From positions 1 to 22,836 of the forward strand of contig CAUDDP010000033.1 of the NCBI GenBank assembly GCA_958448395.1: a stretch of DNA of 22,836 nucleotides, read 5' to 3'. The notes below the pieces were generated by a model. That model saw nothing but the letters and a program-made list of their open reading frames with translations, was not told where the DNA came from and did not search any database. Source of the DNA: an uncultured Oscillospiraceae bacterium (GTDB lineage: Bacteria; Bacillota; Clostridia; Oscillospirales; Ruminococcaceae). Shown piece by piece: positions 1-6,159 of this stretch. Position 1 is the stretch's first letter; the number at the start of each line of letters is the position of its first letter. A program made the translations under genes and the position numbers.

Positions 1-28
1 AGCTTGACCGCAGTTGCCATTCGGCAGA
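1..28. repeat. Tail of a dispersed intergenic repeat, cut by the window edge
   Basis: Bases 1-28 match 9318-9345 at 25 of 28 positions in the same orientation. Two of the three differences are the two sides of one base pair in a small hairpin: T15-A26 here, C9332-G9343 in the other copy. The loop is ATTC in both. The rest of the element lies outside the window. The name and mobility of the family are unknown to me. Confidence 0.6.
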
Positions 29-29
29 T

Positions 30-49
30 AAAACGCTCTCATCGAACGC
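30..49 (-). terminator. Weak possible terminator after scfB
   Basis: Read on the minus strand, CGTTC-GATGA-GAGCG can form a 5-bp stem with one G-U pair, followed by TTTT, about 20 bases after the scfB stop. The stem is short, so this is tentative. In other Clostridia scfB is often followed by secD/secF, which would lie outside the window. Confidence 0.3.
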
Positions 50-67
50 ACGTTACAAAAAATATCA

Positions 68-1450
68 TTATTCCATTTTTGCCCGTTCTGCCTGTTCCAT
101 CCGGATTGCCTTCAACACAATGGCACACTCCAGACGCTTCTTCTCAATTTCACAGGAGAGCTTATGCGCCTTGCGAATATCTCCAGCATACTGATAATTA
201 TTCGCATTGCAGCCGCCGCTGCAATAGAATCTTGCCCAGCATTCCCGACAGTCCGGCTTGGTGTAGATATGAGCTTTTGCAAAATCGGCTTTCTTTTCCT
301 GATCAAAAGTACCATCTTCCAAATTGCCCATTTTCCACTCTTCCATACCCACAAACTGATGACACGGATAAATATCGCCATCCGGTGTAATGGCAACATA
401 CTCATTCCCGCAGCCACAGCCACGCAGCCGCTTAATCGCACACGGACCCTGATCCAGATCCAGCATAAAGTGGAAGAAGTTGAACTTCTTACCGGTCTTT
501 TCGTAGTCCAGAATCTTCTGCATCAGCACTTCATATTCCTTGAAAATTGCCGGCAGATCTGCTTCTGTAATCGCATAGGGATCATTTGCATCTGCCATAA
601 CCGGCTCAACAGAAATCTGGTCAAATCCATCCTTCAGCAAACTAAAAACATCGTTGGAAAAATCCAGATTATATTTGGTGTACGTACCACGTACATAATA
701 TTCCTTGTCACCACGCTGGGAAACCAGACGCTGATACTTGGGCAGGATTTTATCATAACTTCCCTTGCCGTCTACCCGTTTCCGCATCCGGTCGTTGATT
801 TCTTTTCTGCCGTCAATGGAGAGTACCACATTGGACATTTCCCGATTGATAAAGTCGATTTTATCATCATCCAGCAGCATTCCGTTTGTGGTAATCGTAA
901 AACGAAAACGCTTTCCGTATTCTTTTTCCTTGCTTCTGGCATATTCCACAACCTGTTTAACCACATCAAAATTCATCAGTGGTTCGCCGCCAAAGAAATC
1001 CAGTTCCAAATTTTTTCGGTTAGCAGAATGCGTCAACAGAAAATCAATTGCCTGTTTGCCGGTTTCCAACGGCATCAGCTTTCTGCCTTCCCCAAAGTCA
1101 CCAGTAGAGGCAAAACAGTATTCACAACGTAAATTGCAGTCATGTGCAATATGCAGGCACATTGCCTTAATGGGAGAAGCCACGGAAATATTGGCATACT
1201 GTTCATAGTCATCTTCGGAAAAGAGAATGCCCTCCCGATAGGCCTCCAATACTTCATCATAGCAGGAGAGAATATCTGCCTCCTGATAGAATGCAGACAG
1301 CTTCTCAATGACTTCCGGCGGACAGACCTCTGCAAACGGCGGGGTCACATGATCCAACATATCATAGGTCAAATCATCAACAATATGTACACCACCGCTG
1401 TTGACATCCAGCACGACATTATAGCCGCATAATTTATATTTATGTATCAT
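68..1450 (-). CDS. scfB: SCIFF peptide maturase, radical SAM thioether-forming enzyme (ScfB/CteB type)
   Basis: This 460-residue radical SAM enzyme is expected to install a cysteine-to-threonine sactionine-type thioether in the SCIFF precursor encoded just upstream. The N-terminal ~90 residues fit a peptide-recognition (RRE-like) region. The SAM [4Fe-4S] motif CX3CX2C is at C105, C109 and C112, followed by the GGEP motif. The C-terminal third is cysteine-rich, with GCGCGNEY, IYPCHQF, CRECWARFYCSGGC and a last cysteine, which is the SPASM pattern for two auxiliary clusters. Length and motifs match the family described for CteB of Clostridium thermocellum. The ribosome binding site (GAAAGAG) is weaker than that of scfA, which fits less enzyme than substrate. 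The assignment is firm because precursor and maturase are adjacent. The biological role of SCIFF peptides is not settled. Confidence 0.95.
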   Translation of the reverse strand: MIHKYKLCGYNVVLDVNSGGVHIVDDLTYDMLDHVTPPFAEVCPPEVIEKLSAFYQEADILSCYDEVLEAYREGILFSEDDYEQYANISVASPIKAMCLHIAHDCNLRCEYCFASTGDFGEGRKLMPLETGKQAIDFLLTHSANRKNLELDFFGGEPLMNFDVVKQVVEYARSKEKEYGKRFRFTITTNGMLLDDDKIDFINREMSNVVLSIDGRKEINDRMRKRVDGKGSYDKILPKYQRLVSQRGDKEYYVRGTYTKYNLDFSNDVFSLLKDGFDQISVEPVMADANDPYAITEADLPAIFKEYEVLMQKILDYEKTGKKFNFFHFMLDLDQGPCAIKRLRGCGCGNEYVAITPDGDIYPCHQFVGMEEWKMGNLEDGTFDQEKKADFAKAHIYTKPDCRECWARFYCSGGCNANNYQYAGDIRKAHKLSCEIEKKRLECAIVLKAIRMEQAERAKME

Positions 1451-1519
1451 GATTTCACTCTTTCTTTTTTGCAGTTTCTATTTTCGCTGCATAGCAGCTG
1501 TTTTTTGTCCTGTACGGCA

Positions 1520-1551
1520 AAATCCGTACACCGAATCCGGTGTACGGATTT
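1520..1551 (-). other. Intergenic 13-bp hairpin between scfA and scfB
   Basis: Bases 1520-1532 and 1539-1551 are a perfect inverted repeat (AAATCCGTACACC and its complement) around a 6-base loop. It lies 25 bases after the scfA stop codon. On the minus strand it is followed by TTTTGCC, with the first three Ts already in the stem, so it is a poor full terminator. It could be a partial terminator or a 3'-end stabiliser that makes scfA mRNA more abundant than scfB mRNA. That role is inferred. Confidence 0.75.
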
Positions 1552-1575
1552 ATCGAACACATAGAAATCGTTTGC

Positions 1576-1713
1576 TTACCGCTCGCACTTCTGATTTGCA
1601 ACGGTGCAGGAAGTCTTGCAGGCAGACTGGCAAGAAGCCTGACACTGACCGCAGCCACCCTTTGCAGCAGATTCCTTCAGATTTGCCTTATTGATGGTCT
1701 TAATGTGCTTCAT
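1576..1713 (-). CDS. scfA: SCIFF RiPP precursor peptide (six cysteines in forty-five)
   Basis: This small gene encodes exactly 45 residues, starting MKHIKTINKANLKESAAK and followed by a core with six cysteines at positions 21, 24, 28, 32, 36 and 43. The arrangement GGCGQCQASCQ-SACKTSC-TVANQKC is the hallmark of SCIFF peptides, a RiPP family nearly universal in Clostridia. Thr37 directly follows Cys36, and the known modification joins a core cysteine to a threonine, so Thr37 is a plausible acceptor (inferred). Translation is supported by GGGAGG eight bases before the ATG and by a good promoter upstream. The matching maturase scfB lies 125 bases downstream. The gene is easily missed by length cut-offs. 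Confidence 0.97.
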   Translation of the reverse strand: MKHIKTINKANLKESAAKGGCGQCQASCQSACKTSCTVANQKCER

Positions 1714-1787
1714 AACAAAAATCCTCCCTATCAAACATACTTACAGTTTTCCGCAAACATTATGCTCTTGAAACTGCATGAGAAAAG

Positions 1788-1805
1788 TCGGAGCAGAGGC
1801 TCCGA
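1788..1805 (-). promoter_or_regulatory. Hairpin at the 5' end of the scfA transcript
   Basis: TCGGAGC and GCTCCGA (7 bp, 4-base loop) lie about 7-24 nt from the predicted transcript start and are followed on the minus strand by CTTTTCTC. The hairpin could protect the 5' end or act as a weak attenuator. No ligand-binding architecture is visible. Confidence 0.5.
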
Positions 1806-1818
1806 ATTGATTTTTATT

Positions 1819-1847
1819 ATTATAGCACATTTTTGGTTTCTTTTCAA
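1819..1847 (-). promoter_or_regulatory. Sigma-A promoter for scfA
   Basis: On the minus strand the -35 TTGAAA (1842-1847) and -10 TATAAT (1819-1824) are 17 bases apart. TGC directly before the -10 makes it an extended -10. The transcript would start near 1812 and carry a leader of about 100 nt before scfA. A dedicated strong promoter makes scfA independent of the membrane protein gene upstream. Confidence 0.75.
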
Positions 1848-1958
1848 TAGTGTTTTCCAGTTTGCAAAAAAATTTTACATATTGCACAATCAAAATGAGA
1901 AACTTTTGTTTACTTTATGATGCAACCGTTTCACTGTTATTCCGTATCCGCAAAAAAC

Positions 1959-2408
1959 TCAGCATTTTGGTTTACAGCACCTGCAATTCACGCCAACAAC
2001 CCCGCCAATACAGCTGCATAAAATCATAAAAATCAACTTGGCAAATGTACCGGCGGCGGCAAAACTTTGCAGCAAAAGCAATCCAATCAGAAAGACTGCA
2101 AAATACATTGCAACGCCACAGCACAGCCCCACCAATAATCCCTTCCGTCGTCTTCGTCTGGCAGCCACAAATCCAGCAGTAAAACTACCGGCACACAATG
2201 CCATGCAAGCCATCGCCTGTACCAGACTATCTGGTGCATTGATATTACTCATCAACAGGGAAAATAACAATAAAAACAGTAGCGTGACTGCCAGCCCTGC
2301 TGCAACTGCCAATATAGTACACCAGACAGATGACTGCCAGATCAGTCGTTTGACTGGTCGTCTTTTACAAGGTACATGACATGAATGACCGCTGTTCGGA
2401 CGCATCAT
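1959..2408 (-). CDS. Small four-helix membrane protein, TIGR04086 type
   Basis: The protein has 149 residues with a basic cytoplasmic N-terminus (about residues 1-27) and four hydrophobic segments at about 28-55, 62-83, 90-113 and 120-140. A run of arginines (RRRRRKG) lies between helices 2 and 3. The C-terminus is rich in cysteine (NCRCCKPKC), which is unusual and could bind metal. Size, topology and position between yajC and scfA fit the TIGR04086 family, which in many Clostridia sits in exactly this place. Its function is unknown. Two ATG codons follow one another (2408 and 2405) after GAGGAG, and the second has the better spacing. No strong promoter is seen just upstream. Confidence 0.75.
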   Translation of the reverse strand: MMRPNSGHSCHVPCKRRPVKRLIWQSSVWCTILAVAAGLAVTLLFLLLFSLLMSNINAPDSLVQAMACMALCAGSFTAGFVAARRRRRKGLLVGLCCGVAMYFAVFLIGLLLLQSFAAAGTFAKLIFMILCSCIGGVVGVNCRCCKPKC

Positions 2409-2475
2409 AATTCTCCTCTCTGTAGATCACTGTTTTATTTTATGCAGAGAGTTTCGGATATATGTAGAAACACCT

Positions 2476-2688
2476 TTATTTCAATTGATGCATCAAAATA
2501 TTTGGTTGATCTGCTATTAGCATAGACTCTGTTTTTTGCTGTACCTGCTTTAGACGTATCATCTGCACTTGTAATGGTATCTGCTCTACTTCTGACAGGG
2601 TAGTATTTTTCAAAAATAACTCCAATTCTTCTATGGTATCACAAATGGCAGAAAACAGTTGGAAATATGGCTTTTGATATTCTTCCAT
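2476..2688 (-). CDS. Small helical protein of unknown function, divergent from the XRE regulator
   Basis: The protein has 70 residues, begins MEEYQKPYFQLFSAICD, and is predicted almost wholly helical with no signal peptide, membrane segment or zinc motif. I do not recognise a function. The opening resembles small phage-like or accessory proteins of Oscillospiraceae that start MEEY...LFNAITDALE, but that is from memory. The ATG at 2688 is chosen because GAGG precedes it by eight bases and because the upstream ATG would place coding sequence across the promoter and operator. Transcription should start near 2707 from a perfect consensus promoter overlapped by a palindrome, so the divergent XRE protein probably represses it. 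No terminator is visible before the next gene. Confidence 0.75.
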   Translation of the reverse strand: MEEYQKPYFQLFSAICDTIEELELFLKNTTLSEVEQIPLQVQMIRLKQVQQKTESMLIADQPNILMHQLK

Positions 2689-2713
2689 GATACATTCCTC
2701 TTTCCCACCTCCT

Positions 2714-2742
2714 ATTATAAAACAATTTGTTTTATATGTCAA
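2714..2742 (-). promoter_or_regulatory. Perfect consensus sigma-A promoter for the 70-residue gene
   Basis: On the minus strand TTGACA (2737-2742) and TATAAT (2714-2719) are separated by exactly 17 bases. Such a perfect promoter normally needs tight repression, and the palindrome in its spacer supplies a likely operator. Confidence 0.88.
2716..2736. promoter_or_regulatory. 21-bp palindromic operator (primary XRE site)
   Basis: ATAAAACAA and TTGTTTTAT flank a single central T at 2726, and the flanking T/A pair extends each arm to 10 bases. The palindrome fills the spacer and overlaps the -10 box of the minus-strand promoter. It is the obvious binding site for a dimer of the adjacent XRE protein. 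Confidence 0.75.
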
Positions 2743-2760
2743 TAGACCATTTTGTTTTAT
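2742..2760. promoter_or_regulatory. Degenerate second operator half-palindrome
   Basis: The right arm TTGTTTTAT (2752-2760) repeats the first operator exactly. The left arm (2742-2750, ATAGACCAT) keeps six of nine positions. The two centres are 25 bp apart. This weaker site lies just before the -10 of the xre promoter, which fits autoregulation. Confidence 0.55.
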
Positions 2761-2762
2761 CG

Positions 2763-2768
2763 TATAAT
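2763..2768 (+). promoter_or_regulatory. -10 box of the XRE regulator promoter
   Basis: TATAAT lies 24 bases before the XRE start codon. No good -35 is found at 17 or 18 bases, so the promoter should be weaker than its divergent partner. The degenerate operator covers its spacer. Confidence 0.6.
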
Positions 2769-2791
2769 AACAGAAAAAACGGAGGGAATTT

Positions 2792-3022
2792 ATGTGTTAC
2801 GAAAGAATCCGTGGTTTGCGTGAAGACCACGACCTCTATCAAAAAGACCTTGCCAATTATCTGCACTGTTCACAGGTTGCTTATTCTCATTATGAACTGG
2901 GAAAACGGGATATTCCAACCAGCATTCTCATTCAGTTGGCAAGTTTTTATCATACCAGCATTGATTATTTATTGGGGCAAACCGATGAAAAGCAGCCCTA
3001 TCCCCGAAAACAACAACCATAA
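2792..3022 (+). CDS. XRE-family helix-turn-helix transcriptional regulator
   Basis: The protein has 76 residues and is the only plus-strand gene. It consists of one Cro/C1-type HTH domain (about residues 5-62): IRGLREDHDLYQKDLANYL, then CSQVAYSHYELGKRDIP as turn and recognition helix, then LIQLASFYHTSIDYLLG. The last part is typical of small Firmicute SinR/Xre-type repressors. A short basic proline tail follows, with no effector domain. GGAGGG precedes the ATG by five bases. It is divergent from the 70-residue gene across 103 bases holding two related operator sites, so repression of that gene plus autoregulation is inferred. A shared terminator follows at once. Confidence 0.9.
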   Translation: MCYERIRGLREDHDLYQKDLANYLHCSQVAYSHYELGKRDIPTSILIQLASFYHTSIDYLLGQTDEKQPYPRKQQP

Positions 3023-3023
3023 C

Positions 3024-3059
3024 GAAAAAGCGACCTGCTAATTGCAAGCCGCTTTTTTT
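3024..3059. terminator. Bidirectional terminator between the XRE gene and yajC
   Basis: AAAAAGCG (3025-3032) and CGCTTTTT (3050-3057) form an 8-bp stem, and TTGC/GCAA-type pairing is possible within the loop. A T7 run follows on the plus strand and a T5 run on the minus strand. It ends xre right after its stop codon and can also stop transcription coming from yajC. Confidence 0.85.
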
Positions 3060-3080
3060 CTATACGCTATCATCCATCAA

Positions 3081-3137
3081 ATCTATCTTAACATACCCTA
3101 TCTATCTTAATGTATCCCTCAAATTTTTATCTATCTT
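3081..3137. repeat. Three short direct copies of ATCTATCTT
   Basis: The 9-mer occurs at 3081-3089, 3100-3108 and 3129-3137, between the yajC stop and the shared terminator. The first two copies also share the following A and nearby CATAC/TGTAT-like bases. It may be a small tandem remnant. No function is evident. Confidence 0.45.
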
Positions 3138-3139
3138 GC

Positions 3140-3637
3140 TTAGTCTTTCAGAACGCCCTGTTCTTCTGCTGCATCAGAATCTTTCTTCTTTTTCTTTTCT
3201 TCTTTCTTTGCCTTTGCTTCTTCCGCAGCAGCAGCTTTGGCACGTTCATTGTCTTCCTTTACAGTCACATTTTCCTGAATTGCCCATGTTTTCAGCCGCA
3301 TCTTGTGACGGTCACCACCCGTTTCAATCTGAATGGTGTCATCTTCTACACGGGTCACCAGTCCCACAATACCACCGATGGTGACAATTTCGTCCCCAAT
3401 CCGAATGGCACGCTGCATCGCCTGCTGTTCTTTTTCCTTCTTTTTCTGCGGACGAATCAAGATAAAATACATGACAGCAAACAACAGCACCATCAAAATC
3501 AGAGAACCAATCATACCGCTGCTGCCAGAAGCTGCTGTACCACTGCCGCCCTCTGCAGAAGCCGTTACCATACTAAGTACGCCTGTCAATGCTGCTATGC
3601 TCACAGTCAATCCGTATTTTGCAATCTTTTTTCTCAT
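3140..3637 (-). CDS. yajC: Preprotein translocase accessory subunit YajC
   Basis: The protein has 165 residues and assists SecDF at the Sec translocon. An N-terminal signal-like segment (about residues 1-29, ending ASAEGG) is followed by a Gly/Ser linker and one transmembrane helix at about 42-60. The helix ends in the family signature YFILIRPQKKKEKEQQ. The compact soluble domain then carries the typical RIGDEIVTIGGIVGLV motif. The C-terminal ~40 residues are a charged Ala/Glu/Lys tail. The extra N-terminal hydrophobic segment makes it longer than the ~100-residue E. coli protein. It starts 26 bases after nfnB and probably shares its transcript. In many Clostridia yajC is followed by the TIGR04086 gene and scfA, as here apart from the XRE module in between. 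Confidence 0.95.
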   Translation of the reverse strand: MRKKIAKYGLTVSIAALTGVLSMVTASAEGGSGTAASGSSGMIGSLILMVLLFAVMYFILIRPQKKKEKEQQAMQRAIRIGDEIVTIGGIVGLVTRVEDDTIQIETGGDRHKMRLKTWAIQENVTVKEDNERAKAAAAEEAKAKKEEKKKKKDSDAAEEQGVLKD

Positions 3638-3663
3638 TGCTCTCGTTCCTTTCCGGCTATGCC

Positions 3664-5064
3664 TTATGCTTTTGATTTGATATATTCGTCAATGGATGCC
3701 GCTGCTTTTTTACCAGCCCCCATTGCCAGAATCACCGTTGCTGCACCGGTTACCGCATCACCGCCAGCATAAACACCATCCTTTGTTGTCTGCATGGTAT
3801 CTTCGTTGACAATCAGACAGCCACGCTTATTTGCCTCCAGACCTGCTGTTGTCGTACGAATCAACGGATTCGGAGAAGTACCAATCGACATAATAACCGT
3901 ATCGACATCCAGCACATATTCGCTGCCCGGTACAGCAACTGGACGGCGTCTGCCGCTTTCATCCGGCTCGCCCAGTTCCATCTTGATGCACCGCATGCCA
4001 TTGACACGTCCCGTCTTTTCATCGCCAAGAATCTCTACCGGATTGTTCAGAGTCAGGAATTCTACACCCTCTTCTTTTGCATGGTGCACTTCTTCCTGTC
4101 TTGCCGGCATCTCCGCTTCGGAACGACGATATACAATGTAAACATGCTCTGCTCCCATTCGCAGAGCACTTCTTGCAGCATCCATTGCCACATTACCGCC
4201 GCCGACTACAGCAACGGCTTTGGACTTGATCACAGGTGTATCGTATTCCTTCCGATAACCTTTCATCAGATTGATTCGGGTCAAATACTCATTGGCAGAG
4301 CATACTCCAACCAGAGATTCGCCCGGAATCCCCATAAACCGTGGCAGACCTGCACCAGAACCAACAAAAACAGCCTCGTAGCCGTCTTCCATCAGCTCAT
4401 CAATGGAAAGAATTTTACCAATGACCATATTCGGACGGATTTCTACGCCCAGTTCTTCCAGTGTCTTGATTTCCTGCTGTACGATTTTTTTCGGCAGACG
4501 GAATTCCGGAATGCCGTACATCAGCACACCACCAGCAACCTGAAACGCCTCAAATACCGTCACCTGATAACCCAACCGTGCCAAATCGCCAGCACAGGTC
4601 AAACCTGCTGGACCACCGCCGACCACTGCAACCTTGTGACCATTGAACGGTACAGACTTTGTTTGCAAATTACCATGTTCTCTTGCATAGTCTGCTGCAA
4701 AACGTTCCAGACGACCAATGCCGACTGGCTGTCCCTTCTTTCCACGGACACATTTTCCTTCGCACTGCGATTCCTGTGGACAAACTCTGCCACAGACTGC
4801 TGGTAAACTGTTGGTCGTTGTAATAATCTGATAAGCCTCCAGAAAGTTTCCTTCTGCCATCTTTTGAATAAAATCCGGAATTTTCACGCCAACTGGACAG
4901 CCTGTCACACAAGGCTTTACCTTACATTGCAGACAGCGAGTTGCTTCTTCCATTGCCATTTCCGGTGTATAACCGGTTGCCACTTCTTCAAAGCAAGTAG
5001 CACGTTCTTTCGGATCCCGTTCCGGCATTGGCACTTTTTCCAATGCCATATTTGCTTTTGCCAT
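3664..5064 (-). CDS. nfnB: NfnB, large subunit of the electron-bifurcating NADH-dependent ferredoxin:NADP+ oxidoreductase (GltD-like)
   Basis: The protein has 466 residues. Two N-terminal cysteine sets for [4Fe-4S] clusters are visible: C44, C47, C52, C56 and C91, C95, C101, C105. An FAD-binding GGGPAGLTCAGDLARLG and an NADP-binding GGGNVAMDAARSALRMG follow, then the C-terminal GDAVTGAATVILAMGAGKKAA. Taken alone it would be called the glutamate synthase small subunit. No large glutamate synthase subunit is nearby, and the gene directly upstream encodes the NfnA subunit, so the bifurcating NfnAB transhydrogenase is the better call. It balances NADH, NADPH and ferredoxin in the cytoplasm of fermenting anaerobes. 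The ribosome binding site is weak, and a small hairpin (5079-5098) lies between the two subunits. Confidence 0.9.
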   Translation of the reverse strand: MAKANMALEKVPMPERDPKERATCFEEVATGYTPEMAMEEATRCLQCKVKPCVTGCPVGVKIPDFIQKMAEGNFLEAYQIITTTNSLPAVCGRVCPQESQCEGKCVRGKKGQPVGIGRLERFAADYAREHGNLQTKSVPFNGHKVAVVGGGPAGLTCAGDLARLGYQVTVFEAFQVAGGVLMYGIPEFRLPKKIVQQEIKTLEELGVEIRPNMVIGKILSIDELMEDGYEAVFVGSGAGLPRFMGIPGESLVGVCSANEYLTRINLMKGYRKEYDTPVIKSKAVAVVGGGNVAMDAARSALRMGAEHVYIVYRRSEAEMPARQEEVHHAKEEGVEFLTLNNPVEILGDEKTGRVNGMRCIKMELGEPDESGRRRPVAVPGSEYVLDVDTVIMSIGTSPNPLIRTTTAGLEANKRGCLIVNEDTMQTTKDGVYAGGDAVTGAATVILAMGAGKKAAASIDEYIKSKA

Positions 5065-5110
5065 TATTCTTTTTACCGTTCCATTTTGGAAACGGCACTC
5101 CTTTCCTTTA

Positions 5111-5935
5111 TTACTGCATTTTCTTCATTCTGCAAGCGTGTTCTTCTTCCCGATAGGTACCGCCACGCCGCATCAGTTCATCATAGTCCACCTTGTGACC
5201 ATCAAAGTCCGGACCATCCACACAAGCATACTTAATTTCGCCGCCAACCGTTACACGACATCCGCCGCACATACCAGTACCATCTACCATAATGGGATTC
5301 AACGAAACAACCGTGGGAATTCCGTATGGCTCTGTCACTTTGGAAACAAACTTCATCATAGGAATTGGTCCAATTGCAATCACCAGATCATATTTTTTAC
5401 CGGAATCAATCTGCTCCTGCAATACGTTAGTGACAAAGCCTTTCTGACCATACGTTCCGTCATCCGTACAGAGATATAAATTATTACTGCACTGACGGAA
5501 CTCTTCCTCCAGAATCACAATGTCTTTACTGCGAAAACCAGCAATTACATCCACCTGTTTGCCCATTGCGAACAACTGTTTTGCCTGTGGATAAGCAATG
5601 GCACAGCCAACGCCGCCACCCACAACGCACACAGATTCTACACCCTCTGGAATTTCCGTTGCCACACCAAGCGGACCAACCAAATCCAGAATAGAATCCC
5701 CCGCATTCAGGGCTGCCAGTCGTTCCGTAGAGCGACCAACAATCTGAAAAATGAGTGTAATGGTTCCGGCCTCCCGGTCATAATCTGCAACCGTTAGCGG
5801 CACTCGTTCGCCGTATTCATCGACACGGAAAATGATAAACTGTCCCGGTAATACCTTTCTTGCAATCAGTGGTGCCTCCAGCTTAATCTTTACCACAGCT
5901 GGATTCAGCACTGTTTTTTCTATAATTGGAAACAC
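5111..5935 (-). CDS. nfnA: NfnA, small subunit of the NfnAB transhydrogenase (PyrK-like ferredoxin-NADP reductase family)
   Basis: The protein has 274 residues and starts with GTG, supported by GGAGAGGG six to seven bases upstream. The N-terminal ~95 residues form the flavin-binding barrel. A nucleotide-binding motif VVGGGVGCA is at about 104-112. The C-terminal [2Fe-2S] region has VDGTGMCGGC, YACVDGPDFDG and cysteines C223, C226 and C238. Asp218 is a candidate for the aspartate ligand known from Nfn structures, although the exact residue is inferred. Related enzymes are sulfide dehydrogenase subunit B and PyrK. The adjacent NfnB decides for Nfn. It heads the nfnA-nfnB-yajC transcript. Confidence 0.9.
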   Translation of the reverse strand: MFPIIEKTVLNPAVVKIKLEAPLIARKVLPGQFIIFRVDEYGERVPLTVADYDREAGTITLIFQIVGRSTERLAALNAGDSILDLVGPLGVATEIPEGVESVCVVGGGVGCAIAYPQAKQLFAMGKQVDVIAGFRSKDIVILEEEFRQCSNNLYLCTDDGTYGQKGFVTNVLQEQIDSGKKYDLVIAIGPIPMMKFVSKVTEPYGIPTVVSLNPIMVDGTGMCGGCRVTVGGEIKYACVDGPDFDGHKVDYDELMRRGGTYREEEHACRMKKMQ

Positions 5936-5973
5936 AATTTTCCCTCTCCTTCTTGAAAATATATTATAAATTT

Positions 5974-6002
5974 ATTATACCACGCATTCTGCAAAAATAC
6001 AA
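5974..6002 (-). promoter_or_regulatory. Sigma-A promoter for nfnA-nfnB-yajC
   Basis: On the minus strand TTGTAT (5997-6002) and TATAAT (5974-5979) are 17 bases apart. TGG before the -10 gives an extended -10. The transcript would start near 5967, leaving a leader of about 32 nt. Confidence 0.75.
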
Positions 6003-6084
6003 GCACTTTTTCCATGTGATTCTTGTTTCTTACTTTTCCAGTTTTACTTTATTTGTGAAAAAACCTCCGGTAAATTCCAACCTT

Positions 6085-6123
6085 AAAAAAATAAGCCGAC
6101 AAAAATCTGCCAGCTTATTTTTT
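6085..6123. terminator. Bidirectional terminator after the CD1247-type gene
   Basis: AAAAAATAAGC and GCTTATTTTTT form a perfect 11-bp stem around a 16-base loop. T-runs are present in both directions. It separates the efp unit from the nfn promoter. Confidence 0.85.
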
Positions 6124-6159
6124 GCGTTTCCTTGTTTTTCAGCAAATAAAAATAATGCT

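Noticed and set aside
2476..3022. Toxin-antitoxin pair formed by the 70-residue protein and the XRE regulator
   Set aside because: The genes are divergent rather than in one operon and the small protein shows no toxin motif. A simple repressor-target pair explains the layout better.
4081..4806. Long plus-strand open frame of 241 codons opposite nfnB
   Set aside because: It is antisense to a gene with clear cofactor motifs, lacks a ribosome binding site, and its product is rich in Cys, His and Phe with no domain. The same holds for other long plus-strand frames such as 164-1132, 7712-8404 and 17980-18810.
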